This document shows positions 10,734 through 19,021 of a DNA stretch of 64,000 nt, piece by piece. The DNA is from Parahoeflea alexandrii (GTDB lineage Bacteria; Pseudomonadota; Alphaproteobacteria; Rhizobiales; Rhizobiaceae): the NCBI RefSeq assembly GCF_024105735.1, contig NZ_JAAAML010000002.1:434001-498000 (forward strand), in the 5' to 3' direction. The notes under the pieces were generated by a model, which saw only the letters and a program-made list of their open reading frames with translations, did not search any database and was not told the origin of the DNA. Position numbers and translations under genes: made by a program. Position 1 is the first letter of the stretch. Each line of letters opens with the position of its first letter.

Positions 10734-12128
10734 ATGACAGAGACCTACACCCCGTTCGTGCCGCCGGCGCCGGTTCCAAGAACAACCCCGCCTTCACGGT
10801 TCGAGATCATACGGACGGTCATGCGCAACCCGCTCGAATTGTGGGGTGAGCCGTCCTTCCGGCTGGAGTGGCTCAAGACCAGGTTCTTCAATGAACGCAC
10901 GCTGATCGTCAATCATCCGGGCTTGGTGCGGCATGTGCTGGTCGACAACGCCCAGAACTACAAGATGGCGACCATTCGCCAGATGGTCCTGCGCCCGATC
11001 CTGCGTGATGGCCTGTTGACGGCGGAAGGCGAAACCTGGAAGCGTTCCCGAAAGGCCATGGCGCCGGTGTTCACGCCGCGCCACGCCCGCGGATTTGCCG
11101 AACAGATGCTGGAGCAATCCCGCGCCTTCACCGGGCGCTATGAGACCGCCGCCGCCAATGGCGAGGTGCGTGACATCGCCGTCGACATGACCGAGCTGAC
11201 CTTCGATATTCTTTCGGCAACGCTGTTTTCGGGCCAGGTTGCGGGTACCGAAGCCGAATTCGCCGGCGACATCGACCGGTTGTTGTCGACCATGGGCCGG
11301 GTGGATCCGATGGATCTGCTCAAGGCGCCATCCTGGGTGCCGCGCTTCCGGCGCATGCTGGGCAAGCCGATTCTGGCCAAGTTCCGGGCCATCGTCGAGG
11401 AAACCATGACCAGGCGGCAGGCGCTGATGCAGACCGATCCGCAGAACGTGCCGGAAGATTTCCTCACGCTGCTGATCGGTCTCCAGGGACCGGACGGCCT
11501 GAGCTTTGACGAGATCGAGGACAACATCATCACCTTCATTGGCGCCGGTCATGAGACAACCGCGCGGGCGCTTGGATGGACCCTCTATTGCCTGGCCAAC
11601 TCCCCGCAGGATCGCGAAAAGGTCGAGGCAGAGATTGACGAGGTGCTGGCCCGCGAACCCGATCCGGTCAAATGGCTGGACCTGATGCCATGGACCCGCG
11701 CCGCCTTCGAAGAGGCGATGCGGCTCTACCCGCCGGCCCCCTCGATCAACCGCGCCGCCATTGCCGATGACAGCTGGGACAATGGCAAGGGGGAGACCGT
11801 GACCATCGAGGCCGGGACCACGATTCTGGTGATGCCCTGGACGCTGCACCGGCACACCAAGCTGTGGGATCGCCCTGAAGCCTTTATCCCCTCCCGCTTC
11901 CTTCCGGAAAACCGAGGCGCTATCGATCGCTACCAGTATCTGCCCTTCGGCGTCGGCCCGCGCATCTGCATTGGCGCCACTTTCGCGCTGCAGGAAGCGG
12001 TGATTGCCCTGGGCGTGCTGTTGTCGCGTTTCCGCTTCGACTGCACCGATGCGACGAAGCCATGGCCCATGCAGAAACTCACCACTCAGCCCGAAGGCGG
12101 TTTGCCGATGCGGGTCACTCGCAGGTAG
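10734..12128 (+). CDS. Cytochrome P450
   Basis: Heme-thiolate monooxygenase of 464 residues. The I-helix oxygen-binding motif GAGHETT is at ~270-276, the ExxR motif is EEAMR, the PERF-like piece is PSRF, and the heme loop FGVGPRICIG carries the axial Cys412. Overall it resembles bacterial CYPs of the CYP102-like/fatty acid type (VDNAQNYKM, LLTAEGETWKRSRK), but the substrate cannot be read from sequence. No ferredoxin or reductase gene is adjacent, so electrons must come from elsewhere. The ATG at 10734 follows AAAGGAAAGA; the open frame further upstream has no ribosome site. No membrane anchor, so likely cytosolic. Confidence 0.93.
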   Translation: MTETYTPFVPPAPVPRTTPPSRFEIIRTVMRNPLELWGEPSFRLEWLKTRFFNERTLIVNHPGLVRHVLVDNAQNYKMATIRQMVLRPILRDGLLTAEGETWKRSRKAMAPVFTPRHARGFAEQMLEQSRAFTGRYETAAANGEVRDIAVDMTELTFDILSATLFSGQVAGTEAEFAGDIDRLLSTMGRVDPMDLLKAPSWVPRFRRMLGKPILAKFRAIVEETMTRRQALMQTDPQNVPEDFLTLLIGLQGPDGLSFDEIEDNIITFIGAGHETTARALGWTLYCLANSPQDREKVEAEIDEVLAREPDPVKWLDLMPWTRAAFEEAMRLYPPAPSINRAAIADDSWDNGKGETVTIEAGTTILVMPWTLHRHTKLWDRPEAFIPSRFLPENRGAIDRYQYLPFGVGPRICIGATFALQEAVIALGVLLSRFRFDCTDATKPWPMQKLTTQPEGGLPMRVTRR

Positions 12129-12142
12129 GCGAATATTCTCGG

Positions 12143-12155
12143 AAGTGAATCACTT
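12143..12155. promoter_or_regulatory. Palindrome upstream of the MarR-type gene
   Basis: AAGTGA-A-TCACTT, a perfect 6+1+6 dyad 48 bases before the start of the small MarR-type regulator. MarR proteins commonly repress their own gene through such a palindrome, so autoregulation is a reasonable inference. Confidence 0.4.
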
Positions 12156-12202
12156 TCAGACAAACTCAAGGAGAGACGCAACAGAGAGGAGGTCATGCCG
12201 AA

Positions 12203-12529
12203 ATGATCAGAGATCTGACCAGACTTACGTCCATTATTGAAGAGTTCCGGAAGATGGACGCTGAAATGCAGATGCAGACTGCGATGGCATTTTTGCTCAT
12301 CGCCAAGAACGAGGGATGCACCGTCAAGGAGCTCGGCAGCTGGCTGGGCCTCTCGGGCGCTGCCGCTTCCCGTAACGTGGCGGCGCTGTCGGATGTTCAC
12401 AGGAAAGGTCGTTCCGGCCACAATGTAATCGTGGCGAAAGTCGACCTGGACGACCGGCGCTCACGGAAGCTCCACCTGACACCCAAGGGCAAGGCCATTC
12501 TTAACACACTGATGGCTCAAGTTGGATAG
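12203..12529 (+). CDS. Small MarR-family winged-helix regulator
   Basis: 108-residue DNA-binding protein, shorter than the usual ~140-150 residues of MarR proteins. The winged helix-turn-helix is visible: CTVKELGSWLGLSGAAASRNVAAL as helix-turn-helix, a wing with KVDLDDRRSRKLHLTPKGKAIL, which is the classic MarR D-x-R-...-LT-xKG pattern. The usual long N- and C-terminal dimerisation helices are short. GGAGG lies ten bases before the ATG; an ATG eight bases earlier reaches a stop after three codons. Flanked by two dyads (12143-12155 and 12531-12548) that could be its operators. The effector is unknown. Confidence 0.8.
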   Translation: MIRDLTRLTSIIEEFRKMDAEMQMQTAMAFLLIAKNEGCTVKELGSWLGLSGAAASRNVAALSDVHRKGRSGHNVIVAKVDLDDRRSRKLHLTPKGKAILNTLMAQVG

Positions 12530-12530
12530 A

Positions 12531-12548
12531 TGCCATATTGGGATGGCA
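12531..12548. promoter_or_regulatory. Palindrome between MarR-type gene and hydantoinase-like gene
   Basis: TGCCAT-ATTGGG-ATGGCA, a perfect six-base inverted repeat with a six-base spacer starting one base after the MarR-type stop codon and 92 bases before the next gene. It has no T run, so it fits an operator better than a terminator. Confidence 0.35.
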
Positions 12549-12639
12549 AGGCGACCAAGACGGTGGCGCCGCCGCTAAAACCACATTATGACGCATTCGG
12601 GCTCTGTGGTGAGCCAAGGCGCTTGATGGGACCGCAGAC

Positions 12640-14643
12640 ATGACATCCCCCCTTTTTCTCGGCATCGATACCGGCGGCACCTACACAGACGCTGTTCTCT
12701 ACAGCGAAAGCGAGGGTGTTCTGGCCTCGGCCAAATCGCTGACCACACGTCATGATCTGGCGATCGGTGTATCCGGCGCAGTTGAAACGGTTCTCGCCGA
12801 AATCGGTGCCGCGGTTGGGCGGATCCGGCTGGTCTCGCTTTCCACCACGCTCGCCACCAATGCGCTTGTCGAGGGCCAGGGCGGACGCGCCGGACTGGTG
12901 ATGATAGGCTTCGGCCCGCAGGATCTTGCCCGGGACGGACTGGCCGAAGCACTTGGCAGTGATCCGGTCATCTACCTGACCGGCGGGCACAATGTGCATG
13001 GCAACGAGACCCTGCTTGATCTCGCCCCGCTTGAGCAACAGCTCGAGGATTTCGGCCGGCAGGTCTCTGCGGTGGCGATCGCTGGCTATTTCGCGGTTCG
13101 CAATCCTGCCCACGAGATCGCCGTGCGTGATTTGATACGACATCGAACATCCTTGCCGGTCACCTGCAGTCATGATCTTTCTTCGAAGCTGGGCGGGCCA
13201 AGGCGGGCGCTGACCACGCTGTTGAATGCCCGGCTGATCTCGATGGTGGCCCGTCTCATCGATGCCACCTCCGGCTATCTCGAGAGCCGCGGCATCAAGG
13301 CGCCGCTGATGGTGGTGCGTGGCGATGGTGCCTTGATCTCGGCCGCAGAGGCGCTGATGCGTCCGATCGAGACTATTCTCTCCGGCCCGGCGGCAAGCCT
13401 CGTCGGCGCGCGGCATCTGACCGGACTGGAGAACGCCGTCGTATCCGATATCGGCGGCACAACCACCGATGTTGCGGTGCTTGAAGGCGGTAATCCGCGG
13501 CTGGACAGTGAGGGCGCCACCGTTGGCCGCTACCGGACCATGGTCGAGGCGGTTGCCATGCACACGTTCGGTCTTGGCGGGGATTCCGAGCTGCGGCTTG
13601 AGGACGGCGGTTTTGATGCGGGCCTGACCCTCGGCCCGCGTCGGCTGATGCCTTTGAGCCTCGCCGCCCATCTCTGGCCGCAGCCGGTGATTGCGGCGCT
13701 GGAACGGCAGGCACAATCATCCTTTCCAGGCCGTTATGACGGCCGTTTTGCCCTTCGCACCGGTTTGCCGAAGGCATTGGCCACCGGGCTGAGTGTCCAG
13801 GAAGCGGCCTTGTACGAGCGCGTGACACTGGAGCCGCAGCCGCTTGACGCCGTGCTGACCGCTACCTCCCAGCGCGCAACGCTGGACCGGCTCGTCGCCC
13901 GCGGCCTGGTCTTGATTGCAGGCTTCACACCCTCCGATGCGATGCATGTGTTGAGCCGGCAGGACCAGTGGAATACCGAGGCCGCGGTTCTGGGTGCGGA
14001 GATATTCGCGCGCCGCAAGGCGGGCTCTGGCCAGGCCGTCGCCGACTCGGCTTCCGGGCTCGCCGGGATGGTCTCTGCCCGTCTGACCCGTCAGAGCGCC
14101 GAGGTGATCCTGACGGCCTTGCTGGCCGAAGAAGGCATCAGCGGCATTGACGTGTCGAAATCGGCTTTTGTTGAGCGCGCCCTTGCCCGCGCGCCCGGGC
14201 TGGTCCGCTTCAGTCTCCGGCCTGACAGGCCGCTTGTCGCACTCGGGGCCTCCGCGCCGGTGCATTACCCCGCGATCGCCGACATGCTCGATATCGAAAG
14301 CTTCGTGCCGGTCCATGCCGGGGTCGCCAACGCGGTGGGCGCGGTTGTCGGCCAGGTACGCGAAACCGTGACCGTGTTCGTCACCGAGCCGGATGAGGGA
14401 CGCTATGCGGTCAACGGCGCCGGCGCGCACGAACTTTTCAGGGAGCGTGCCGAGGCTTTCGCACGGGCGCGGGAACTGGCTGGCGCCGAGGCTCGAGAGG
14501 CCGCGATCCGCAGCGGCGCCGACCATCCGGTGGTCGAATACGGCGAGCATATCGACATGCCGGAGATCGAGGGTCTCGAAAAGCTTGTCGAAGCCCGGTT
14601 CGTTGCCACCGCTTCCGGTCGGCCCCGCATAGCTGCGAGATGA
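12640..14643 (+). CDS. Hydantoinase/oxoprolinase family protein (HyuA-like), unpaired
   Basis: 667-residue ATPase-fold protein of the HyuA / 5-oxoprolinase N-terminal family. The two phosphate-binding motifs of the ASKHA fold are clear: LGIDTGGTYTDAVL at 7-20 and VSDIGGTTTDVAVL in the middle. Such proteins usually hydrolyse or carboxylate cyclic amides or ketones together with a HyuB-type partner. No HyuB gene is present in the window, so either the partner is remote or the protein works alone. The start follows a weak purine stretch. The TGA stop is also the first three bases of the dyad upstream of glcB. Substrate unknown. Confidence 0.85.
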   Translation: MTSPLFLGIDTGGTYTDAVLYSESEGVLASAKSLTTRHDLAIGVSGAVETVLAEIGAAVGRIRLVSLSTTLATNALVEGQGGRAGLVMIGFGPQDLARDGLAEALGSDPVIYLTGGHNVHGNETLLDLAPLEQQLEDFGRQVSAVAIAGYFAVRNPAHEIAVRDLIRHRTSLPVTCSHDLSSKLGGPRRALTTLLNARLISMVARLIDATSGYLESRGIKAPLMVVRGDGALISAAEALMRPIETILSGPAASLVGARHLTGLENAVVSDIGGTTTDVAVLEGGNPRLDSEGATVGRYRTMVEAVAMHTFGLGGDSELRLEDGGFDAGLTLGPRRLMPLSLAAHLWPQPVIAALERQAQSSFPGRYDGRFALRTGLPKALATGLSVQEAALYERVTLEPQPLDAVLTATSQRATLDRLVARGLVLIAGFTPSDAMHVLSRQDQWNTEAAVLGAEIFARRKAGSGQAVADSASGLAGMVSARLTRQSAEVILTALLAEEGISGIDVSKSAFVERALARAPGLVRFSLRPDRPLVALGASAPVHYPAIADMLDIESFVPVHAGVANAVGAVVGQVRETVTVFVTEPDEGRYAVNGAGAHELFRERAEAFARARELAGAEAREAAIRSGADHPVVEYGEHIDMPEIEGLEKLVEARFVATASGRPRIAAR

Positions 14644-14667
14644 TTTGTTCCATTTTGGAATAAATCA
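14641..14667. promoter_or_regulatory. Large dyad upstream of glcB
   Basis: TGATTTGTTCC (14641-14651) and GGAATAAATCA (14657-14667) form an inverted repeat with ten of eleven matches and an ATTTT spacer; the core is TTCCA-N3-TGGAA. No T run follows, and the AT-rich centre suits protein binding. TTCC/GGAA cores are common in IclR-family operators, including those of glyoxylate genes, which makes control of glcB plausible. The regulator is not in this window. Confidence 0.5.
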
Positions 14668-14762
14668 TTTGCACCTTAGATGAATTGACAGGCAATGCGC
14701 TGACCGTCAGTTTCGCCCAAAACGAGGGCGCATGGGCGGCGCCCGCAATACGGAGTATCAAA

Positions 14763-16919
14763 GTGACCAGAATTGAGAAGAACGGGCTGAAGATCAGTGC
14801 CGACCTGCACGATTTTATCGTCAACGAAGCCTTGCCGGGCACCGGCGTCGAGCCGGACCGGTTTTTTGAAGCGTTTGGTCAAGCCGTTTCCGATCTTGCG
14901 CCAAAGAATCGCGCCTTGCTCGCCAAGCGCGATGCGATGCAGGAAAAGATCGATGCCTGGTACCGCGAAAACGGCGCACCCGTCGATATGGCTGTCTACA
15001 AGGATTTCCTGATCTCGATCGGCTATCTGCTGCCCGAAGGCGGTCCGGTCCAGGTCTCGACCGAAAACGTCGATCCGGAAATCGCGCTGATTGCAGGCCC
15101 GCAGCTTGTCGTGCCGGTGATGAACGCCCGCTTCGCGCTCAATGCCGCCAATGCGCGCTGGGGTTCGCTTTACGACGCGCTTTACGGCACCGATGCGCTC
15201 GGCGACCTGCCCAAGCCTGGCGGCTATGACGATGAACGCGGCGGCCGCGTCATTGCCTGGGCCAAGTCTTTCCTGGACGAGAGTGCACCGCTGACCGGCG
15301 CCAAGTGGGCCGATGTCACCGGCTTTGAATTCGAAAATGGCGAGCTCAGGATCACGACCGACGGTGGCGAAACCAAGCTGGCCGATGAAACACAGTACAC
15401 CGGCTTCAAGCGCGACACTGATCATGCCTACCGGCTCTATTTCCGCAAGAACGGCCTGCATGCCGTGGTCTGCGTCGACCCTGCCAGCGTCATCGGCAAG
15501 ACCGACAAGGCAAACATCTCCGACGTGATCCTCGAATCGGCCGTTACCGCGATCATGGATTGCGAAGATTCCATCGCTGCCGTCGATGCCGAAGACAAGA
15601 CGCTGGTCTACCGCAACTGGCTCGGCCTGATGAAGGGCGATCTGGCCGAAGAGGTTCACAAGGGCGGCAAGAGCTTCATTCGCAAGCTGCATGCCGACAT
15701 CGAATTCAATACACCGGACGGCAGGGCTGCGACCCTTAAAGGCCGCTCGCTGATGCTGGTGCGCAATGTCGGCCACCTGATGACCAATCCGGCCATTCTC
15801 GATGGTGACGGCAACGAGGTTCCCGAAGGTATCATGGATGCCTTCATGACCGGCCTCATCGCCCTGCATGACATCGGCCCCAATGGCCGCCGCGCCAATT
15901 CCGCCACCGGTTCGATGTATGTGGTCAAGCCGAAGATGCATGGCCCTGAGGAAGTGGCCTTCGCCGTCGAGATCTTCGACCGGGTCGAGGCGGCTCTCGG
16001 CATGGCGCCCAACACCATCAAGATGGGCATCATGGACGAGGAGCGCCGCACCACCATCAACCTGAAGGAATGCATCCGCGCTGCCAGCAAGCGTGTTGTG
16101 TTCATCAACACCGGCTTCCTTGACCGCACCGGCGACGAGATTCACACCTCGATGGAAGCCGGTCCGATGATCCGCAAGGGCGACATGAAGCAGGCCGCCT
16201 GGATTGCCGCCTATGAAAACTGGAATGTCGATATTGGCCTTGAATGTGGTCTGGCCGGGCACGCCCAGATCGGCAAGGGCATGTGGGCCATGCCCGACAT
16301 GATGGAAGCGATGCTGGAGCAGAAGATTGGCCACCCGAAGGCCGGCGCCAACACCGCCTGGGTGCCTTCGCCGACCGCGGCAACGCTGCATGCCACCCAT
16401 TATCACAAGGTCAATGTCGCCGGCGTCCAGACCGCGCTGCGCTCTCGCGAACGTGCAAAGCTCGAGGATATCCTCTCGATCCCGGTGGCGAAGAATCCCA
16501 ACTGGACGCCTGAGGAAATCCAGCGCGAGATCGACAACAACGCGCAAGGAATCCTTGGCTATGTCGTGCGCTGGGTCGATCAGGGCGTCGGCTGCTCCAA
16601 GGTTCCCGACATCAACAATGTCGGCCTGATGGAAGACCGCGCAACGCTGCGCATCTCGGCTCAGCACATGGCCAACTGGCTGCATCACGGCGTCGTCAGC
16701 AAGGAGCAGATTGTCGAAACCATGAAGCGCATGGCGGTGGTGGTCGACGGCCAGAACGCAGGCGATCCGGCCTATCATCCGATGGCGCCGGATTACGACA
16801 AGTCGGTGGCCTTCCAGGCGGCCGTCGAACTGGTGCTTGAAGGCCGTGCCCAGCCTAACGGTTACACCGAACCGGTGCTGCACCGCCGCCGTCTCGAACT
16901 CAAGGCCGGCGCCGCCTGA
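14763..16919 (+). CDS. glcB: Malate synthase G
   Basis: Condenses glyoxylate with acetyl-CoA to malate in the glyoxylate bypass and glycolate use. 718 residues against 723 in E. coli. Seen: the family signature [34 protein letters not shown] with catalytic-site residues, [19 protein letters not shown], and the C-terminal helical domain carrying the catalytic Asp region. The start is GTG at 14763 with GGAG seven bases upstream, giving [12 protein letters not shown]; the frame is open further 5' but lacks a site. It takes up acetyl units such as those produced by Xsc, though no shared regulation is shown. A strong terminator follows. Confidence 0.97.
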   Translation: MTRIEKNGLKISADLHDFIVNEALPGTGVEPDRFFEAFGQAVSDLAPKNRALLAKRDAMQEKIDAWYRENGAPVDMAVYKDFLISIGYLLPEGGPVQVSTENVDPEIALIAGPQLVVPVMNARFALNAANARWGSLYDALYGTDALGDLPKPGGYDDERGGRVIAWAKSFLDESAPLTGAKWADVTGFEFENGELRITTDGGETKLADETQYTGFKRDTDHAYRLYFRKNGLHAVVCVDPASVIGKTDKANISDVILESAVTAIMDCEDSIAAVDAEDKTLVYRNWLGLMKGDLAEEVHKGGKSFIRKLHADIEFNTPDGRAATLKGRSLMLVRNVGHLMTNPAILDGDGNEVPEGIMDAFMTGLIALHDIGPNGRRANSATGSMYVVKPKMHGPEEVAFAVEIFDRVEAALGMAPNTIKMGIMDEERRTTINLKECIRAASKRVVFINTGFLDRTGDEIHTSMEAGPMIRKGDMKQAAWIAAYENWNVDIGLECGLAGHAQIGKGMWAMPDMMEAMLEQKIGHPKAGANTAWVPSPTAATLHATHYHKVNVAGVQTALRSRERAKLEDILSIPVAKNPNWTPEEIQREIDNNAQGILGYVVRWVDQGVGCSKVPDINNVGLMEDRATLRISAQHMANWLHHGVVSKEQIVETMKRMAVVVDGQNAGDPAYHPMAPDYDKSVAFQAAVELVLEGRAQPNGYTEPVLHRRRLELKAGAA

Positions 16920-16955
16920 GCCGGCCTGGCTGCTCGTCTGCGGATCGAAAGACAA

Positions 16956-16988
16956 GAAAGCCCGCCCGGGTCACCCGGGCGGGCTTTC
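16956..16988. terminator. Bidirectional terminator between glcB and the L,D-transpeptidase gene
   Basis: Perfect 15-bp stem, GAAAGCCCGCCCGGG (16956-16970) with its complement at 16974-16988 and a TCA loop. The arm ends give a short T run on each strand, serving both converging genes. Confidence 0.88.
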
Positions 16989-17013
16989 AAATTCCAGCAG
17001 GGTCTGAGCGAAG

Positions 17014-17670
17014 CTACTGCTTGACCACCACGCGGGCGTTCTTGCCCGGGCGGACGCGATTGTAAAGATCGATGATGTCCTGGTTCATCAACCGGATGCA
17101 TCCCGAAGAAGCGGCCGTGCCGATCGACTTCCATTCCGGCGTGCCGTGCAATCTGAACAGCGTATCCTCACCCTTCTGGTTGAACAGGTAGAGGGCGCGC
17201 GCCCCCAGCGGATTTTTCAGGCCGGGCTTCATGCCGTCTTCGCCGTATCTCGCCAGTTCCGGCTTGCGGTCGATCATCTCCTTCGGAGGAGTCCATTTCG
17301 GCCATTCCTGCTTCCAGGCAATGTAGGCCTCGCCTTCCCAGGCAAATCCGGCCTTGCCGACGCCGATGCCGTAGCGCACGGCCTTCTTGCCCGGCAGCAC
17401 CAGATAGAGGAAGCGCTTGGGTGTATCGACGATGATGGTACCCGGCTTTTCCCGTGTGTTGTAGGAAACGATCTGGCGGTGGTATTTCTTGTCGATCTTG
17501 CTGATCGGAACGGCGGGAATCGAATAACCGGAATCGGTAACCGAGCCATATTCGGATGTGAAGATCTGCGAGGTCGAGCCGGAAACGCCGCCTTCGGTGC
17601 TGGCGGAGCAACCGGCAAGAGCGAGCGCCGCAACCAATCCGGCAATGGTAAGCGAAGAACGAAGGGCCAT
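17014..17670 (-). CDS. L,D-transpeptidase (YkuD domain) lipoprotein
   Basis: Periplasmic peptidoglycan cross-linking or protein-anchoring enzyme, 218 residues. The N terminus is a lipoprotein signal with lipobox LALAGC, lipidated Cys21. The YkuD catalytic motif is complete: HGTPEWKSIGTAASSGCIRLMN, with catalytic His, Ser-x-Gly-Cys and the following Arg. A longer in-frame start seven codons upstream exists, but the ATG at 17670 has GGAAG at eight bases and places the signal peptide correctly. It is divergent from mmcB, with a CtrA box in the shared gap, hinting at cell-cycle timing of its expression. Confidence 0.93.
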   Translation of the reverse strand: MALRSSLTIAGLVAALALAGCSASTEGGVSGSTSQIFTSEYGSVTDSGYSIPAVPISKIDKKYHRQIVSYNTREKPGTIIVDTPKRFLYLVLPGKKAVRYGIGVGKAGFAWEGEAYIAWKQEWPKWTPPKEMIDRKPELARYGEDGMKPGLKNPLGARALYLFNQKGEDTLFRLHGTPEWKSIGTAASSGCIRLMNQDIIDLYNRVRPGKNARVVVKQ

Positions 17671-17738
17671 TTTGAAAACTTCCGAATGCAAGGCGTGAAC
17701 GACAGGTGTGAACCGCGGTCAACGTGAAGCCTGTTATT

Positions 17739-17754
17739 TTAATTAAGTCTTAAC
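17739..17754. promoter_or_regulatory. CtrA-binding box, full consensus
   Basis: TTAA-TTAAGTC-TTAAC matches the alphaproteobacterial CtrA consensus TTAA-N7-TTAAC at every defined position. It lies in an AT-rich 208-base gap, 69 bases before the transpeptidase start on one side and 125 bases before mmcB on the other. Confidence 0.65.
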
Positions 17755-17878
17755 TATGCAATTGTTTTGCATAAAATATCACATCAAGCTTCATGCTTTG
17801 TTAGGCCTCATTGCTTTTCTGCAACAGGGTCACCACCGGACGTTGCGATAGACCATAGGCCATGGCAGGTATAGGTCA

Positions 17879-18349
17879 ATGACAATCATTTCCCCACATT
17901 CCGCAAACCCGCTCGTCGATGGGCGGCAGTCCGATCGCGCAATGATGGTGCGCCGGGGCGTGCAGCGGTTGTTTTCGGATTTGCGCCTGTCGATGGTACC
18001 GGAATTGGCGCTTGCCTCCGGCCGCCGTGCCGATCTGGTGGCGCTTGGTGGCAATGGCGAGATCTGGATCGTCGAGATCAAGTCGTCGGTCGAGGACTTC
18101 CGCTCGGATCACAAGTGGCCCGAGTACCGGCAGCATTGTGACCGGCTGTTTTTCGCCACGCATGGAGGTGTGCCGGCGGATTTGTTCCCGAACGAGTGCG
18201 GGCTGATCATCGCCGATGAATGGTCCGGCCATATGCTGCGAGAGGCCCCGGAACATCGTCTTGCCGCCGCAACGCGCAAGGCGATGCTGCTCCGGTTCGC
18301 CAAGGCGGCGGCTGACCGGCTTCTGCTCGCCGAACTGGCCGCTGGCTGA
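17879..18349 (+). CDS. mmcB: MmcB family DNA repair protein (putative endonuclease)
   Basis: 156-residue protein of the MmcB family, a PD-(D/E)XK nuclease-like protein named for mitomycin C sensitivity in Caulobacter. The nuclease-type core is visible: ELALASGRRADLVALGGNGEIWIVEIKSS (D then E-I-K), followed by DFRSDHKWPEYRQHCDRLFFA. No alphaproteobacterial LexA box (GTTC-N7-GTTC) was found upstream, in contrast to what DNA damage control would predict; the nearby motif is a CtrA box. Exact biochemical role is unproven. Confidence 0.85.
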   Translation: MTIISPHSANPLVDGRQSDRAMMVRRGVQRLFSDLRLSMVPELALASGRRADLVALGGNGEIWIVEIKSSVEDFRSDHKWPEYRQHCDRLFFATHGGVPADLFPNECGLIIADEWSGHMLREAPEHRLAAATRKAMLLRFAKAAADRLLLAELAAG

Positions 18350-18369
18350 GGCAGGCCGTGCAACAAGGG

Positions 18370-18939
18370 TCAGCGCGGCGCGCGTTTCGCCAGGATCCTT
18401 TGCAGGGTCCGGCGATGCATGTTGAGCCGCCGCGCTGTCTCTGAAACATTCCGCTCGCACATCTCGTAGACCCGCTGGATGTGCTCCCACCGGACCCGGT
18501 CGGCAGACATCGGGTTTTCCGGAACCTCGGCCCGTTCTCCGGGCTTTCGGGTCAGCGCTGCGTAGACTTCGTCAGCATCGGCCGGCTTGGCAAGGTAGTC
18601 GATGGCACCCAGCTTCACCGCTGTCACAGCCGTGGCAATGTTGCCATAGCCTGTCAGCACGATGATCCGCGTGTCGTCACGGCGTTCGCGGATGGCCTCG
18701 ATCACGTCCAGCCCGTTGCCGTCCTGAAGCCGCATGTCGACAACGGCATATTTCGGTGTTCGGGCCCGGGCCTTGGCGAGACCTTCAGCCACGCTTTCGG
18801 CAATCTCCACCGCGAAGCCGCGCGTTTCCATGGCGCGCGCGAGCCGGCGCAGAAAGGGTCCGTCATCGTCGACGAGCAGAAGCGAGGCGTCTGATCCGAT
18901 CGACTCGGCTTCTGCAGTTTGGGCGATTTCGCCGGTCAT
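18370..18939 (-). CDS. actR: Redox response regulator ActR/RegA/PrrA
   Basis: 189-residue response regulator of the RegA/PrrA/ActR family controlling redox-linked genes (respiration, carbon and nitrogen fixation, acid tolerance in rhizobia). The receiver domain has the acidic pocket DDD (24-26), phosphoacceptor D68 in VVDMRL, and K118. A proline-containing linker leads to the short Fis-type C-terminal helix-turn-helix NVSETARRLNMHRRTLQRILAKR, almost invariant in this family. It lies 82 bases downstream of its kinase gene actS on the same strand. Its stop is 20 bases from the mmcB stop. Confidence 0.95.
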   Translation of the reverse strand: MTGEIAQTAEAESIGSDASLLLVDDDGPFLRRLARAMETRGFAVEIAESVAEGLAKARARTPKYAVVDMRLQDGNGLDVIEAIRERRDDTRIIVLTGYGNIATAVTAVKLGAIDYLAKPADADEVYAALTRKPGERAEVPENPMSADRVRWEHIQRVYEMCERNVSETARRLNMHRRTLQRILAKRAPR

Positions 18940-19021
18940 GATTCACCTCACAGGTGCTGGCAATGCAGTTTTCAACAACGGATTTAATGCGTTTTTGGAA
19001 TTTATCCAGTTCCGGACCCGT

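Noticed and set aside
14676-16955. Very long open frame opposite glcB
   Set aside because: Frame is a mirror of a strongly coding high-GC gene; it lacks family motifs and a ribosome site, and glcB is unmistakable.
17671-17878. LexA box for mmcB
   Set aside because: Neither GTTC-N7-GTTC nor GAAC-N7-GAAC was found in the gap.
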